Notes: a model not told the origin generated them from the letters alone. 64,000 nt of DNA from JAOZHU01 sp964632845 (GCA_964632845.1 CAZWDU010000003.1:124001-188000), one strand, 5' to 3'. Positions 36,755-45,785 are shown, counted from the stretch's first letter. Numbers and translations: made by a program.

Positions 36755-36776
36755 AGAGCGCTAGACTTCACGCCCT

Positions 36777-37472
36777 CTATTCAAGTATGATTCGCGCGTC
36801 CACGGTTTTTGCGCCTTTCTCATAAGCCATAACGGGATTAAGGTCCAACTCCTTAATCTGTGGGTTATCCATCACCAAGCGGGAAGTATTCAGCAACGTC
36901 GTTATTATGGCGTCAATGTCCGTTGGCGGCGTGTTTCTGTAACCATTCAACAACGGGTAAGCCTTGATTGACATCACCATTTCCTGAGCGTCTTCTCGCG
37001 TTATAGGCGCAATCCTGAAAGTGACATCCTTAAGAATTTCAACGAACACACCACCTAGCCCAAACATCAAAGTTTGCCCAAACTGCGGATCCTTAATCGA
37101 ACCAACTATAACCTCAGTGGATTGCGGCGCCATCTCTTGAACTAAAACTCCAACGATTTTCGCGGTTGCCTTATATTTTTTAGCGTTCTCCAAGATTTTC
37201 CCGTATGCAGTTTGAACTTCCGCTTTACTTTTCAGATTGACAATTACGCCGCCAGCGTCAGTTTTGTGAATGATATCAGGTGAGACTATTTTCAGAACCA
37301 CTGGATAACCGAACTGCTCCGCGAACTCGGCTGCTTCCCCAGCGTTTTTTGCCAGTTTGAATTTGGTGACTGGAATAGCGTATTCCACGCAGATGGTTTT
37401 GGCTTCAGTTTCCAAAAGGGCTTTTCTGCCTTCCTTTTGGGCTTGAGAGATTATTTTTGCGGTTTCGTTCAA
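36777..37472 (-). CDS. ATP-grasp subunit (beta) of ADP-forming acyl-CoA synthetase
   Basis: About 231 residues forming an ATP-grasp fold: FGYPVVLKIVSPDIIHKTDAGGV, VQEMAPQSTEVIVG, FGLGGVFVEILKDV and LDLNPVMAYEKG. The beta subunit, with a separate alpha subunit, makes ATP from acyl-CoA, ADP and phosphate in archaea. No alpha subunit in the window. The TTG at 37472 (MNETAK) fits the family N-terminus better than the upstream TTG at 37508. Confidence 0.85.
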   Translation of the reverse strand: MNETAKIISQAQKEGRKALLETEAKTICVEYAIPVTKFKLAKNAGEAAEFAEQFGYPVVLKIVSPDIIHKTDAGGVIVNLKSKAEVQTAYGKILENAKKYKATAKIVGVLVQEMAPQSTEVIVGSIKDPQFGQTLMFGLGGVFVEILKDVTFRIAPITREDAQEMVMSIKAYPLLNGYRNTPPTDIDAIITTLLNTSRLVMDNPQIKELDLNPVMAYEKGAKTVDARIILE

Positions 37473-37547
37473 AGCGGTAACTTCCAGTAAAGTGATAAGA
37501 GGTAACAAGCGCTTTGAGGTTTAAAACAGTTTTGTCGCTGCTAATTA

Positions 37548-37952
37548 CTAGCGTACGGCTAGTAAAGCGAAGATTTTTGCGTCGTTAACCATGTTCTCAA
37601 CTTTAGCGTACTCGTTAGGCTGATGCGCCACCTCATCCACCGTGCTCCATACCACCGCTGGAATGCCCACTTGCCTGAAAAACGCAACACACGTACCGCC
37701 TCCAACACCGCCTACCTTGGCGTCTAAACTCCGAGATTCCTTAGATGACACGCGCTTGTCTTCCGCGTCGCAGCGTTCTATCTTGTCAAAGCCCGCAGTT
37801 TCGAGAAAATTAACAAGTTTCTCGGCTTTTTGCAGTTCGCCGTCACCGCCGTTTTTTGGTCCTATAGCTGGCACGCGAATAAGCTCCATTAACACCGTTG
37901 CCATCTCGGCTTTTAACTGCTCGATTTCACGGAAAAGAGCCTGGTTTTGCAC
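37548..37952 (-). pseudogene. internally deleted M20-family peptidase remnant
   Basis: The 134-codon frame joins the first about 60 residues of an M20 metallopeptidase (ELIRVPAIGPKNGGDGE, KAEKLVNFLETAGF) directly to its last about 55 residues (GGVGGGTCVAFFRQVGIPAV, DEVAHQPNEYAKVEN). A full-length enzyme has about 400 residues. The middle 250-280 residues, including the HxD and EE metal and catalytic motifs, are missing, with no frameshift at the junction. It cannot be an active peptidase. Confidence 0.8.
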
Positions 37953-38032
37953 TGCTATTCAACCCTGCATCAAAATAACAAGCTTGCTGCTTTAACGTTT
38001 TCCCACACACAAAAGAAGCACACGGACAGAGC

Positions 38033-39001
38033 TTACGCGCTTTGACTTAGTTCTTGCAGTACACGCAGGCGCTTGATTATATTCGGATGCGTAGAGAACG
38101 CTTCTGCAATTTTAGCTTCGGTTGTGAGCTTCTGCGAAAGGATTTCTTGAACCAAATCTGATTTGCTGCTTGCTCTCATTGCGTCTATGGCTGCGGCGTC
38201 CGTAGTGGCTCTTTCAGGGTCAGAAATAAACAGCGACTTAAACGCCAAGCTCTGCTTCTGCTGCTGAGGCTTACGCATATTCTTTGTGCTAGTAACTATC
38301 TTAGCTAAACCTGTGGAAAGCTTCTGCGCGCCGCTATCCACTACGCCAACGCTGTGCCTGTCTGCATAGTATTCGCGCAGTCGACTCAAGTAAAGCGTGA
38401 ACATGTTAAGCACCCACGCAAACGCCATGAAAGCTATACCTATCAACGCGCTACTACCGCTATCGTTTTGACGGCTCCCTCGATACATAGAGGACAACAT
38501 AAGAGAGTAACCAATGTAAGTGAACAACGCAGGCAAGAAGGAAACAGCCATCATGATCTGCACGTCTCTGTGTTTCAAATGTCCCAGTTCGTGGCCTAGT
38601 ACTGCTTCAACTTCCCCTTCGTCTAAATCTTTCAGCAAACCTTGTGTCACTGCGACGCGGGTGCCAGTCAACGGCGAACCGTACGCGAAAGCATTAGGCA
38701 AAGGAATCTGGGCTATCATGAGCTTTGGTTTTTTGATGCCGCTTTTTTGGCTGAGGTTGCTGACGACTTGATGAAGTTGCGGGTTTTCGTTTTCTGGGAG
38801 TGCGCGGACTTTGTAGATGGCGTCAACCATGTATGGCGCTAGTAGCCATTGGACTATGTTGATAGTAACCACAAGTATGCCTAATGTGAGTAGGTCGAAG
38901 ACGCCTGCTAAACTGAGAATCACCGTGAATACTAACGTAGATAAGCCTATGATTAGAGCCAGCGTACCGACCATTGAGAGGCGAAGTTTCCATAAATTCA
39001 T
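38033..39001 (-). CDS. htpX: membrane metalloprotease HtpX (M48)
   Basis: A 322-residue protein with two N-terminal membrane helices, the zinc motif HELGHLKHRD near residue 141 and two further membrane helices. The third ligand is the Glu in LREYYADRHS. HtpX degrades damaged membrane proteins. Complete. The 193 bp before its start hold only promoter sequence shared with the divergent region to the HDAC-like gene. Confidence 0.93.
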   Translation of the reverse strand: MNLWKLRLSMVGTLALIIGLSTLVFTVILSLAGVFDLLTLGILVVTINIVQWLLAPYMVDAIYKVRALPENENPQLHQVVSNLSQKSGIKKPKLMIAQIPLPNAFAYGSPLTGTRVAVTQGLLKDLDEGEVEAVLGHELGHLKHRDVQIMMAVSFLPALFTYIGYSLMLSSMYRGSRQNDSGSSALIGIAFMAFAWVLNMFTLYLSRLREYYADRHSVGVVDSGAQKLSTGLAKIVTSTKNMRKPQQQKQSLAFKSLFISDPERATTDAAAIDAMRASSKSDLVQEILSQKLTTEAKIAEAFSTHPNIIKRLRVLQELSQSA

Positions 39002-39194
39002 TTTTTCACTATGCCTGTTTGACTAACGGCAACTTATATCCTTTATGTTACAGCCATCGGCAAAACAACCACGTTGCTCTTTGAAAAGAAACAACACTCC
39101 TAAACGAAGCTAACGCCATTATTCATCTATAATACCCATTGGCGCTTCAACTGCACAACACTGTTGCATCAACGAAAAATTAGGAGTCACATAA

Positions 39195-40301
39195 CTAAGG
39201 AACAGCATTCAAAGAAAAACCGCTGAAACAAGACCAATGCGCTCGCAGCAGCCGCTTCAACTCATCAAGAGTCTTATCAACAACACTACGGCAATACGGT
39301 AACTCCCTAGGCGTAGCATACGGCTCCTTGAAAGTTATTTCGCTCAAGCCTACAGCACCCGCAATTAACGCGTACCAGCATAAGGGCAGAACTCTCGCGT
39401 TGTAACCGCTGCCTATCAGTAAAACAAATTTGCCGTTGCATGTGCTTGCCGCTGTTTTCCTAATGAGACTCGCAACTTCAAAGAATCCGTTCACAGTTAA
39501 CCTTAAACCGCCTAATGCGTCTGCAAAATGCGCATCACTCCCGCCATTAGCGATTATGATTTCAGGCTTGAATTCTTCGGCTAAGGGAACAAAAATTTCA
39601 TTCAACGCGTAAAGATACGTAGCATCGCCAGTTCCCGCAGGCAACGGTACGTCAACATTGTAGCCTTCGCCGTTGCCCTTGCCGATTTGCCAGACAAAAC
39701 CTGTTTCCGGATAAAAAGACGCAGGGTCTTGATGTAGGGAAACGTACAGGACACTGTCGTCCTCATAGTAAATGTCGCTTGTTCCGTTGCCAAAGTGAAC
39801 ATCATAATCCAAAATCAGAAAACGCTTGGCGCCACACTTAGCGCGCAAGTACTCCACCAAAACTGCGATATCATTAAAAAGACAGAAACCGCCACCGTAA
39901 CTTCGTCCTGCATGGTGATACCCACTGCCTAATGAAACTCCATGCGCCGCGTTTCCCGTGTAAACGGTTTCGCCGCATTTAATGGCGCCGCCAGCGATGA
40001 GAAGTGCCGCTTCGAGAATTTTCTCTGAAACTGGTGTCTCAACATCATACGGCTTGTTCTCTTTTGCTAGCTGGAGAACGCGGTCAACGTAGTCCATGTC
40101 GTGAACGCGCAGGATATCTGCGAACGTAGCAGGTTGGGGTTCAATTACTGTGACCTCGGGGAAGTTTAAGAGACCTTGTGCTTTGAAGAATTCCATTGCA
40201 CTTGTGAAGCGATCTCCGTTAAAAGGGTGATTTTTTCCTAAATCGTACTGTTTAAATTTTTCATTAAAAGTTATTACCGCTTTCTCAGGCGTCTGCATCA
40301 T
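39195..40301 (-). CDS. histone deacetylase/AcuC-family deacetylase
   Basis: A 368-residue arginase-fold deacetylase. Active-site segments are GSGYHHAGRSYGGGFCLFND (paired histidines), LDYDVHFGNGTSDIYY (zinc-binding Asp and His) and ANGGSDAHFADALGGL. Substrates in archaea include acetyl-lysine proteins or small acetylated amines. Complete length. Confidence 0.9.
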   Translation of the reverse strand: MMQTPEKAVITFNEKFKQYDLGKNHPFNGDRFTSAMEFFKAQGLLNFPEVTVIEPQPATFADILRVHDMDYVDRVLQLAKENKPYDVETPVSEKILEAALLIAGGAIKCGETVYTGNAAHGVSLGSGYHHAGRSYGGGFCLFNDIAVLVEYLRAKCGAKRFLILDYDVHFGNGTSDIYYEDDSVLYVSLHQDPASFYPETGFVWQIGKGNGEGYNVDVPLPAGTGDATYLYALNEIFVPLAEEFKPEIIIANGGSDAHFADALGGLRLTVNGFFEVASLIRKTAASTCNGKFVLLIGSGYNARVLPLCWYALIAGAVGLSEITFKEPYATPRELPYCRSVVDKTLDELKRLLRAHWSCFSGFSLNAVP

Positions 40302-40398
40302 TGTCCTCTCTATAGACTGAGAAGGACAGTTGTTAATAATTGTAGCTTACGCGTTTGGTTTTGTTTAAAAAAGAAAAAGGAAAGATTGTTTCTTGTGT

Positions 40399-41856
40399 TT
40401 ACTCTTCGTCTTGGTTTTCAGAACCTTCGTCGGTTGTGTCTTCTGCGGCTTGAGCTTCGTCGGTGTATTCTGCTTGTTCGGCTATAGTTTCGGCGACTAT
40501 GTCGGGTTGCGCCTCGTGGGGCGCATCTCGAGGGTTTGCCGCGTGCACAACCTCTTCCACCACTTGAGGCACATCATCTTCGGATTGCGCCGTTTCGATT
40601 AGCAAAACGTCGTCGTCTTCATCTGAAGATTGAGCAATTTCAGGTGTTGCATCTTCGATTGTTATAAGTGGTTCCTCACAGATTTCTTCTGTAGCATCCA
40701 CGGTCTCTGCCGTTTCTGCTAGTGTATCTTCTGTGTTCTCTGTCGAGAGCGTTTCTGAGGATGCTTCCTCAGTGATTATGACTGAGTCCTCAGGGACGTT
40801 TTCGGTGGCTTCTGCGACTTCCACTGATGCCGCGTCTGTGTTTTCCTCAGGTGCTGTTTCAGCTACGGTTGCTTCTTCGGTTTCTAAGGGGGTTGCTTCT
40901 GGCTCTGGTGCTGCTTCGTCTAAGGTTATAGCTGGTTCTTGGGGAATGGCTTCGGCGTCTTCAGATGTTTCGTATGTTTCAACTTCTGCTGGTTCAGCTT
41001 CTATGTCTTCTGAGGTGGCTACTTCGATTTGTACTGTTTCCGCGGTTTCCAATTGAGGCTGCTCTGTTTCAGGTGCTACGTCTTCCATTGTTATGACGGA
41101 TTCTTGGGAAATAGTTTCTTCTGCAGCTTCCGTTGCTTCCGCAGGCGCAACTTCGGTTTCTGCAGGAGCTGTTTCAACTGGCGCTGCGGCTTCTACTTCG
41201 GCTACAGGCTGTTCTGGTGCAGCTGCGGTTTCTTCCATAGCTATGGTGGGCTCCTGAGAAAAATCTTCCGTGGTCTCCGCTGCTTCGGCAGGCAGAACTT
41301 CTGCTGCGGCCACTGATGGTACTTCAATGGGTGCTGTTTCCTCTAAGGTTATAGCGGGTTCTTGTGGACAGGGTTCTGTTGCTGCCTCAACTTCTGCGGG
41401 AGCGATTGAAGCGGTTTCCACGGGTGGTGCTTCAACAGCGGGAGCAGAAGGTGCTGCTTCAGGGGTAGGGGGTGGGCAAAGCTGGTTTGCAGCTTCTATG
41501 ATTACGTTTAATTCGTTTTTGGCGGTTTCAAGTCCTGCGGAGAGCAGAGTTATCTCGCGTTGGTAGATGTCCTCTTCGATTTCGCCAACAACATGTTGTA
41601 TTTCGTAGTTGGCGAGGAGCGTTTCTAACGTTTTTATTTGGCTTTCTAGAGCGCGCATTTTAAGTTGCATTTTTGCGAGGAGGTCTTTTTGTTGTTTTTC
41701 GATTTCGGCTATGGCGGCGATTATTTCGTCGTTGAATGAGTCACGGGTGGACTGAGAAATTTTACCAGTTTCGAATAAGTTGTCTAAAGCTTGCTTCTTT
41801 TTCTGGGCGATTTCATATTCTTCGTTTAATCGTTTAAATGAGTGTTTCCATGACAT
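40399..41856 (-). CDS. CdvA-like coiled-coil protein with long acidic repeat tail
   Basis: About 485 residues. Residues 1-130 form a charged coiled coil (SWKHSFKRLNEEYEIAQKKK, KALESQ-like heptads, GEIEEDIYQREITLLSAGLE) like CdvA-like proteins of Bathyarchaeia, without the N-terminal PRC barrel. The rest is a Glu/Ala/Thr/Pro-rich, probably disordered tail in which a motif of the form (Q/E)-E-P/S-x-I-T-x-E-E/D recurs six times at 40-50 residue spacing. The start at the ATG at 41856 matches the coiled-coil family N-terminus; a TATATGTGC box lies upstream. Probable role in cell division or membrane remodelling, by inference. Confidence 0.6.
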   Translation of the reverse strand: MSWKHSFKRLNEEYEIAQKKKQALDNLFETGKISQSTRDSFNDEIIAAIAEIEKQQKDLLAKMQLKMRALESQIKTLETLLANYEIQHVVGEIEEDIYQREITLLSAGLETAKNELNVIIEAANQLCPPPTPEAAPSAPAVEAPPVETASIAPAEVEAATEPCPQEPAITLEETAPIEVPSVAAAEVLPAEAAETTEDFSQEPTIAMEETAAAPEQPVAEVEAAAPVETAPAETEVAPAEATEAAEETISQESVITMEDVAPETEQPQLETAETVQIEVATSEDIEAEPAEVETYETSEDAEAIPQEPAITLDEAAPEPEATPLETEEATVAETAPEENTDAASVEVAEATENVPEDSVIITEEASSETLSTENTEDTLAETAETVDATEEICEEPLITIEDATPEIAQSSDEDDDVLLIETAQSEDDVPQVVEEVVHAANPRDAPHEAQPDIVAETIAEQAEYTDEAQAAEDTTDEGSENQDEE

Positions 41857-42292
41857 CAATTTTAACACCGTTGAGTTTTTAGGCACAAAAGAAAAGATAA
41901 CGTTTGTTAACATGCACATATATCGCTGGGTGTTAGAAACGGTGGTGTTGGGTGCTAAAAAGGAAATTATGCATTTAAAATCTTGGTTGTGCTAGGCTGT
42001 TTATATAATTAAAAATTGAAATTTTTCTCGACTAAAAATTGTAAAAGCCGTTTCTACGAGGGACAATGTGCTGGTGAACTGCTTAAGCCATAGACACATG
42101 TTGTGTGGTGTGCAGTTTGTGCGAAGTTGGCAGAATATTGGATGTGTGGAGGGGTGGTTTGTTGTTTTATTGCCGGTTTTGCAACGGGTAAGTCAGTATA
42201 TATTTGTTGGATTTTGTTTCAACATCTAACTCGAAATCCGAATAAAATTTAAATATCTAAACATGAACTAAACTATCATATTGTGAATAAAT
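41857..42292. other. 436-bp divergent intergenic region
   Basis: It holds the leftward promoter of the CdvA-like gene (TATATGTGC near 41915), an AT-rich dyad AAAAATT-GA-AATTTTT at 42011-42026 and the rightward promoter of padR (AATTTAAATATC near 42247). Reading frames are short and unconvincing. No RNA gene recognised. Confidence 0.4.
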
Positions 42293-42652
42293 ATGGTGGC
42301 TTTAACGGTTGTGCTCAGCAACGAAAAAATGGAAGGGCGAATTCTCAAGAAGATGCATGAACGCATGATAAAAAACTTCATGGATATTATCATAATGGCT
42401 GAATTGGTGAAGGGACCACTCAGCGGCTATGATGTCATTTCGTACATCCATAACAAGTTTAATCTTCTTGTAAGTTCAGGCACTGTGTACTCGCTCATGT
42501 ACTCGCTTGAAAGAAACGGCTTAGTTGAAGGAACATGGGATGAAAGGAAAAGAATATACAAGCTCACGGACAAAGGCAAGAAAACAATAGAGACAATACT
42601 GAGCGCTAATGATAAGATCAAAATTTTCGTAGCAAACATCCTAAACATATAA
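42293..42652 (+). CDS. PadR-family transcriptional regulator
   Basis: A 119-residue protein with a PadR winged helix: GPLSGYDVISYIHNKF, SSGTVYSLMYSLERNGLV and KRIYKLTDKGKK. The second in-frame ATG (MEGRILKKM) could be the start. It is divergent from the CdvA-like gene and might regulate it, by position only. Confidence 0.88.
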   Translation: MVALTVVLSNEKMEGRILKKMHERMIKNFMDIIIMAELVKGPLSGYDVISYIHNKFNLLVSSGTVYSLMYSLERNGLVEGTWDERKRIYKLTDKGKKTIETILSANDKIKIFVANILNI

Positions 42653-42750
42653 GAAGTAACGGTTAATTGAAGTTGAGTTTGCATCCACTATGGGGTAGCT
42701 TAAAGAAAAATTCAACATTTATGGTTCGTTGAACTGCTGAGAACTAGCGT

Positions 42751-42778
42751 GTGGAAAAACTTATACCCCCTCTATATA
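42751..42778 (+). promoter_or_regulatory. second copy of the 9776 promoter-like element
   Basis: GTGGAAAAACTTATA, then CCCCCTCTATATA. It differs from the copy at 9776-9805 by a 2-nt gap and a few substitutions. The 260 nt between it and tRNA-Lys have no coding frame; a T-rich tract near 43003-43018 could end a short RNA before the tRNA. Confidence 0.45.
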
Positions 42779-43040
42779 AACTATAAATAGTCTGAATAGG
42801 GTGCGATAAGCTTAGTTCTCAGGTATTGTGCAGCGCTTGTTCGGAAAAGGCGTTAACTTCTGTACATCAAGGAAAAGCGTGTTTTCTGTTGTATGCGTGT
42901 TTGCTGTTTAGAGGTATGGTTTGAGCCGCAAGGCTTTTTGTGAGTGAGTTGCTGAGTTTCATCAGTGAACTGGCAGCGTGAATCGAAACGCTAAAAAACC
43001 CCTTTCTTGTTTTCCCTATGAGCGACAAAGCATATTGAAA

Positions 43041-43118
43041 GGGCCCGTAGCTCAGTCAGGCTAGAGCACCGGACTTTTAATCCGGGGGTCGCGGGTTCAA
43101 TTCCCGTCGGGCCCGCCA
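43041..43118 (+). tRNA. tRNA-Lys (anticodon TTT)
   Basis: A complete 78-nt cloverleaf including encoded CCA. Acceptor GGGCCCG pairs with CGGGCCC, the anticodon stem CCGGA/TCCGG encloses CTTTTAA (anticodon TTT), and the T arm is GCGGG-TTCAATT-CCCGT (one G-T pair). Discriminator G. No intron. Confidence 0.95.
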
Positions 43119-43168
43119 CATTAAGCAAGAAGTATCGTTTGCGCCTTTACCCCGAGCAGGTTCAATGG

Positions 43169-44251
43169 TTACCCGATTAGTCTTTTCACGTACGGTATCT
43201 TCATCAATGGGTAAACGATTGCAGCCGACAACGAAAACACAACCAAAGCAGTCATGGGAATACTCACTATTGAGTTACTTACGTCTGGCAGGGTGAAGCC
43301 GAAGAAGCCGAGCGTCAGCGACTCGAGAACCATAATATGAATCAAGTATATCGGCAGCGTGTTCTGCCCTATCCAGTGAATCACGCGGTTAACATTGTTG
43401 TAGCGGGTTTCCACACGGTTCGGTGGAATAGTGATTAAGAGGGCAAACAGTGCGGCTGAAGCAATTATTATGTCGAAACTTACGTAACCGTGGAAGAAGC
43501 CTGTGTATGTTTCTCCTAAGGTGGCTGTTATAAACCAGTCGCCCAGCACTGCCGTTAAAATGCCGGAGATGGCGACGAGGTAGATTAGCCAGGAGCGTGT
43601 TTTGGTCTGTACCAGAAAGAGACCTAAGAGGAAGTATCCCACCCAATCCATGAATACAAACACTACTGGATTAAAGGTCAGGGCAGTGAAAGTGTGAATT
43701 GCAGGAGTTACAACGGTGCCGACAAACCATAGGGACAGCAACAGCACGAATTTTCTTCGGTCAATAAACTTGACCAACACACGTAAGATTGGAGTGACAA
43801 GATAGAGTCCGAGAAGTAAATACAGGAACCATAGGTGGTCGTATGACCCAGTCAGCAGCCCCTGCGCAATATTGAACAATGTAAGCGGTCTTCCGTGAAC
43901 GTAGTAGCTCCATGCAAAGTAGACCGCTGTCCAGAACATAAGGGGGAAAGCTATGCGGTTAAACCGCTTCTTGAAGAACACGCGCATCGGCTCATCAGCT
44001 TTGGCTGGTTCAAGCAAAAGAGCACCACTTAACATCACGAACAGTGGCACGCCAAGATAGCCAAAAGCAGCATAGATATCCGCTGTGAACCAATCCAAGA
44101 CCACCGTGGGCGTTATTTCTCCCGGTATCGCGTATGGGAAGCTTGAGCAGTGCAGGAGAATAACCAGGAACATTGCTAGGGTGCGGATTAAGTCTGGAGA
44201 AAAGTTGACTTCGACTTGTTTGGACTGCACGCTAGCTCTCTCTCGGTCCAT
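43169..44251 (-). CDS. acyltransferase 3 family membrane protein
   Basis: A 360-residue protein with ten hydrophobic helices. It has the family N-terminal DLIRTLAMFLVILLHCSS (catalytic-type His) and the FKKRFNRIAFPLMFW segment. Such proteins transfer acetyl or succinyl groups to surface sugars or lipids. It lies between tRNA-Lys and a dead integrase and might be cargo of a lost element. Confidence 0.85.
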   Translation of the reverse strand: MDRERASVQSKQVEVNFSPDLIRTLAMFLVILLHCSSFPYAIPGEITPTVVLDWFTADIYAAFGYLGVPLFVMLSGALLLEPAKADEPMRVFFKKRFNRIAFPLMFWTAVYFAWSYYVHGRPLTLFNIAQGLLTGSYDHLWFLYLLLGLYLVTPILRVLVKFIDRRKFVLLLSLWFVGTVVTPAIHTFTALTFNPVVFVFMDWVGYFLLGLFLVQTKTRSWLIYLVAISGILTAVLGDWFITATLGETYTGFFHGYVSFDIIIASAALFALLITIPPNRVETRYNNVNRVIHWIGQNTLPIYLIHIMVLESLTLGFFGFTLPDVSNSIVSIPMTALVVFSLSAAIVYPLMKIPYVKRLIG

Positions 44252-44399
44252 GGCTTTCCTTAAGATAAGTACAGCTTATAAAATTAAGCAACAATCAGGC
44301 GCTAAGAGCAGTTGGCGATTGCTAAGGTAGGCTGAAATCAACCGAAAAAAAAATTACACGGACTGTTTGCATTAACTTTCCATTCTAACGTCGCATTTC

Positions 44400-44841
44400 C
44401 GTTCCCGAAAAGACATAACCATTAATAAGAATACCAAAGGCAAATACCATGACTACAACACCTTCATAGGCGCAGAAGCAGTCCAATTCCTAAAACTATA
44501 CATCGAACGCAGAAAGAAAGGCGCCGGCAGAAACCCACCCAGCAACCCTGACCCCAGAATCGCCGCTTATCAGAGACAAAAACTTTGCAACTGCCGTTAA
44601 TCCTGTCTCATCTAAGCAAATCCGACTAAAAGTCCACGTCCTATACAAATAAACAGGACTCAACAAACAGAAAAGAGGACGCATGCCCGACCTCAGAGTC
44701 CACAGCCTACGCAAATTCTTCAAAACCCAAATGCTGGCGCTAGGAATGCAACCAGACTACGTCGACTACATGATGGGACACACAGTTGACTCCTACCATG
44801 ATATTCAAAGTCTCGGTATTTACCGACTACGCAACGTTTCC
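44400..44841 (+). pseudogene. tyrosine recombinase (XerC/D-like integrase) remnant
   Basis: Integrase catalytic-domain sequence can be followed in pieces. KGKYHDYNTFIGAEAV...ERRKKG is in one frame, then ESPLIRDKNFATAVNPVSS after a +1 frameshift near 44540-44556. A TAA interrupts it at 44650-44652. The same frame then resumes with TGLNKQKRGR and the Arg-box HSLRKFFKTQM, YMMGHTVDSYHDIQSLG and RNVS. The N-terminal domain is absent. The end runs 22 nt into the convergent TackOD1 gene. A plus-strand frame at 44683-45111 is part of this and not a gene. Relic of an integrative element; tRNA-Lys lies 1.3 kb away. Confidence 0.8.
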
Positions 44842-45785
44842 AAGAAACTTTTAAACTGGTCTTGCAAGCTATATGTGCTCTGGGCTTTGAAAACTGGTAT
44901 GTCATACACTTTCTCAAGAGGGATTAATTCATCCGAGTTTGACAGGTCAATAAGTAATGCCTTCGTTGGGTTTACGTCGATTTTTTTCCCCAGCAAGGAT
45001 ATCATATCGTTTTTGCTACCTGTTAAGGACGCATCGATAACCACGCGGGTTTCCTTTTTTTCTGCCAATAACTCAAAAGTATGCTCAGCACCAGAAATCC
45101 CCGTTATCTGAGGGTGTAATTTGACTTGGAAGCCTTTGTCGGTAAAGATTTTTTCGATATGCTCTATGATCGGCAGGTCTTTTCTGAAGTCACCCAACGT
45201 ATGCGCAGTTATTTTGTAAGCAAATATTTTGATGTATTTTGCCTCTTGGTACGTGAAACTTCTGTTGCAATTTTGGCAAAAATGCACGATTTCAGGTTTA
45301 TCAAAACGGTATTCACATTTTTCGCATTGATAACAATCGCCTATGATGCAGTAGTTTGCAGATTCTTCGTTGAGTTCAGCGTGGCAACTAGGACAGACTA
45401 GGCAGGCGTCCTTCGTGAACTTGTCTTTTGAACCTATGTGCCCACACTTCGTGTGCTCAATAAGCTCCGTGTATTCCACGTTGGTAGAGTGGCATCTCGG
45501 ACAAGCATATTTTGAGTAAACGTCTGGTGAAGCACAGTCCGGACACGTCAGGACACGGTCTATGAACGTGGACTGAAGTACGCCTTTTTTCTCTAGGTTC
45601 CGAAGTATGCTTTGTACCTTATTTGAATCAGGGGTCTCCAATGTTTCTTCAACTTCGACGTAACGGACGCCGAGCTTGGTTAAGGTGGGTTTGAGCTCAA
45701 AGAGACCTTTCTTAATAAGCTTAGCCGCGAGCTCTCTTTCTTGCGCTTCATTTTGCCTATTTTCAACGACTAATTGTTGTTTCAT
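44820..45785 (-). CDS. TackOD1-like zinc protein with nuclease-fold-like C-terminus
   Basis: A 321-residue protein in three parts. Residues 1-70 form a winged-helix-like region (VQSILRNLEKKGVLQ). Residues about 80-190 hold at least six CxxC-type pairs (CPDC, CPRC, CPSC, CEKC, CQNC) typical of the TackOD1 metal-binding output domain. Residues about 205-321 (GISGAEHTFELLAE, RVVIDASLTG, DVNPTKALLIDL) resemble an Mrr/PD-(D/E)xK-like fold, possibly inactive. It is the last gene of the pilus operon (17 nt after TadC2) and may be a signal output component. Confidence 0.65.
   Translation of the reverse strand: MKQQLVVENRQNEAQERELAAKLIKKGLFELKPTLTKLGVRYVEVEETLETPDSNKVQSILRNLEKKGVLQSTFIDRVLTCPDCASPDVYSKYACPRCHSTNVEYTELIEHTKCGHIGSKDKFTKDACLVCPSCHAELNEESANYCIIGDCYQCEKCEYRFDKPEIVHFCQNCNRSFTYQEAKYIKIFAYKITAHTLGDFRKDLPIIEHIEKIFTDKGFQVKLHPQITGISGAEHTFELLAEKKETRVVIDASLTGSKNDMISLLGKKIDVNPTKALLIDLSNSDELIPLEKVYDIPVFKAQSTYSLQDQFKSFLETLRSR

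Noticed and set aside
40733..41566. Plus-strand Ser/Val-rich frames opposite the CdvA-like tail
   Set aside because: Reverse complement of Glu/Ala/Thr codons naturally lacks stops; the minus-strand protein continues a real coiled coil.
42779..43040. Possible C/D-box or SRP-type RNA between the 42751 element and tRNA-Lys
   Set aside because: A TGATGA-like box occurs on the minus strand but has no correctly placed CTGA, and no SRP-like fold could be drawn.
43163..43178. GGTTACCCGATTAG as a fourth copy of the che/kai motif
   Set aside because: Only the first six bases match; spacing and the TTAGAT and GCC blocks are absent, and it lies at a gene end.
44683..45111. 142-codon frame with integrase motifs as an intact gene
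   Set aside because: Only the first 53 codons are integrase; the rest is antisense to the TackOD1 gene, and the upstream half of the enzyme is in another frame with a stop.
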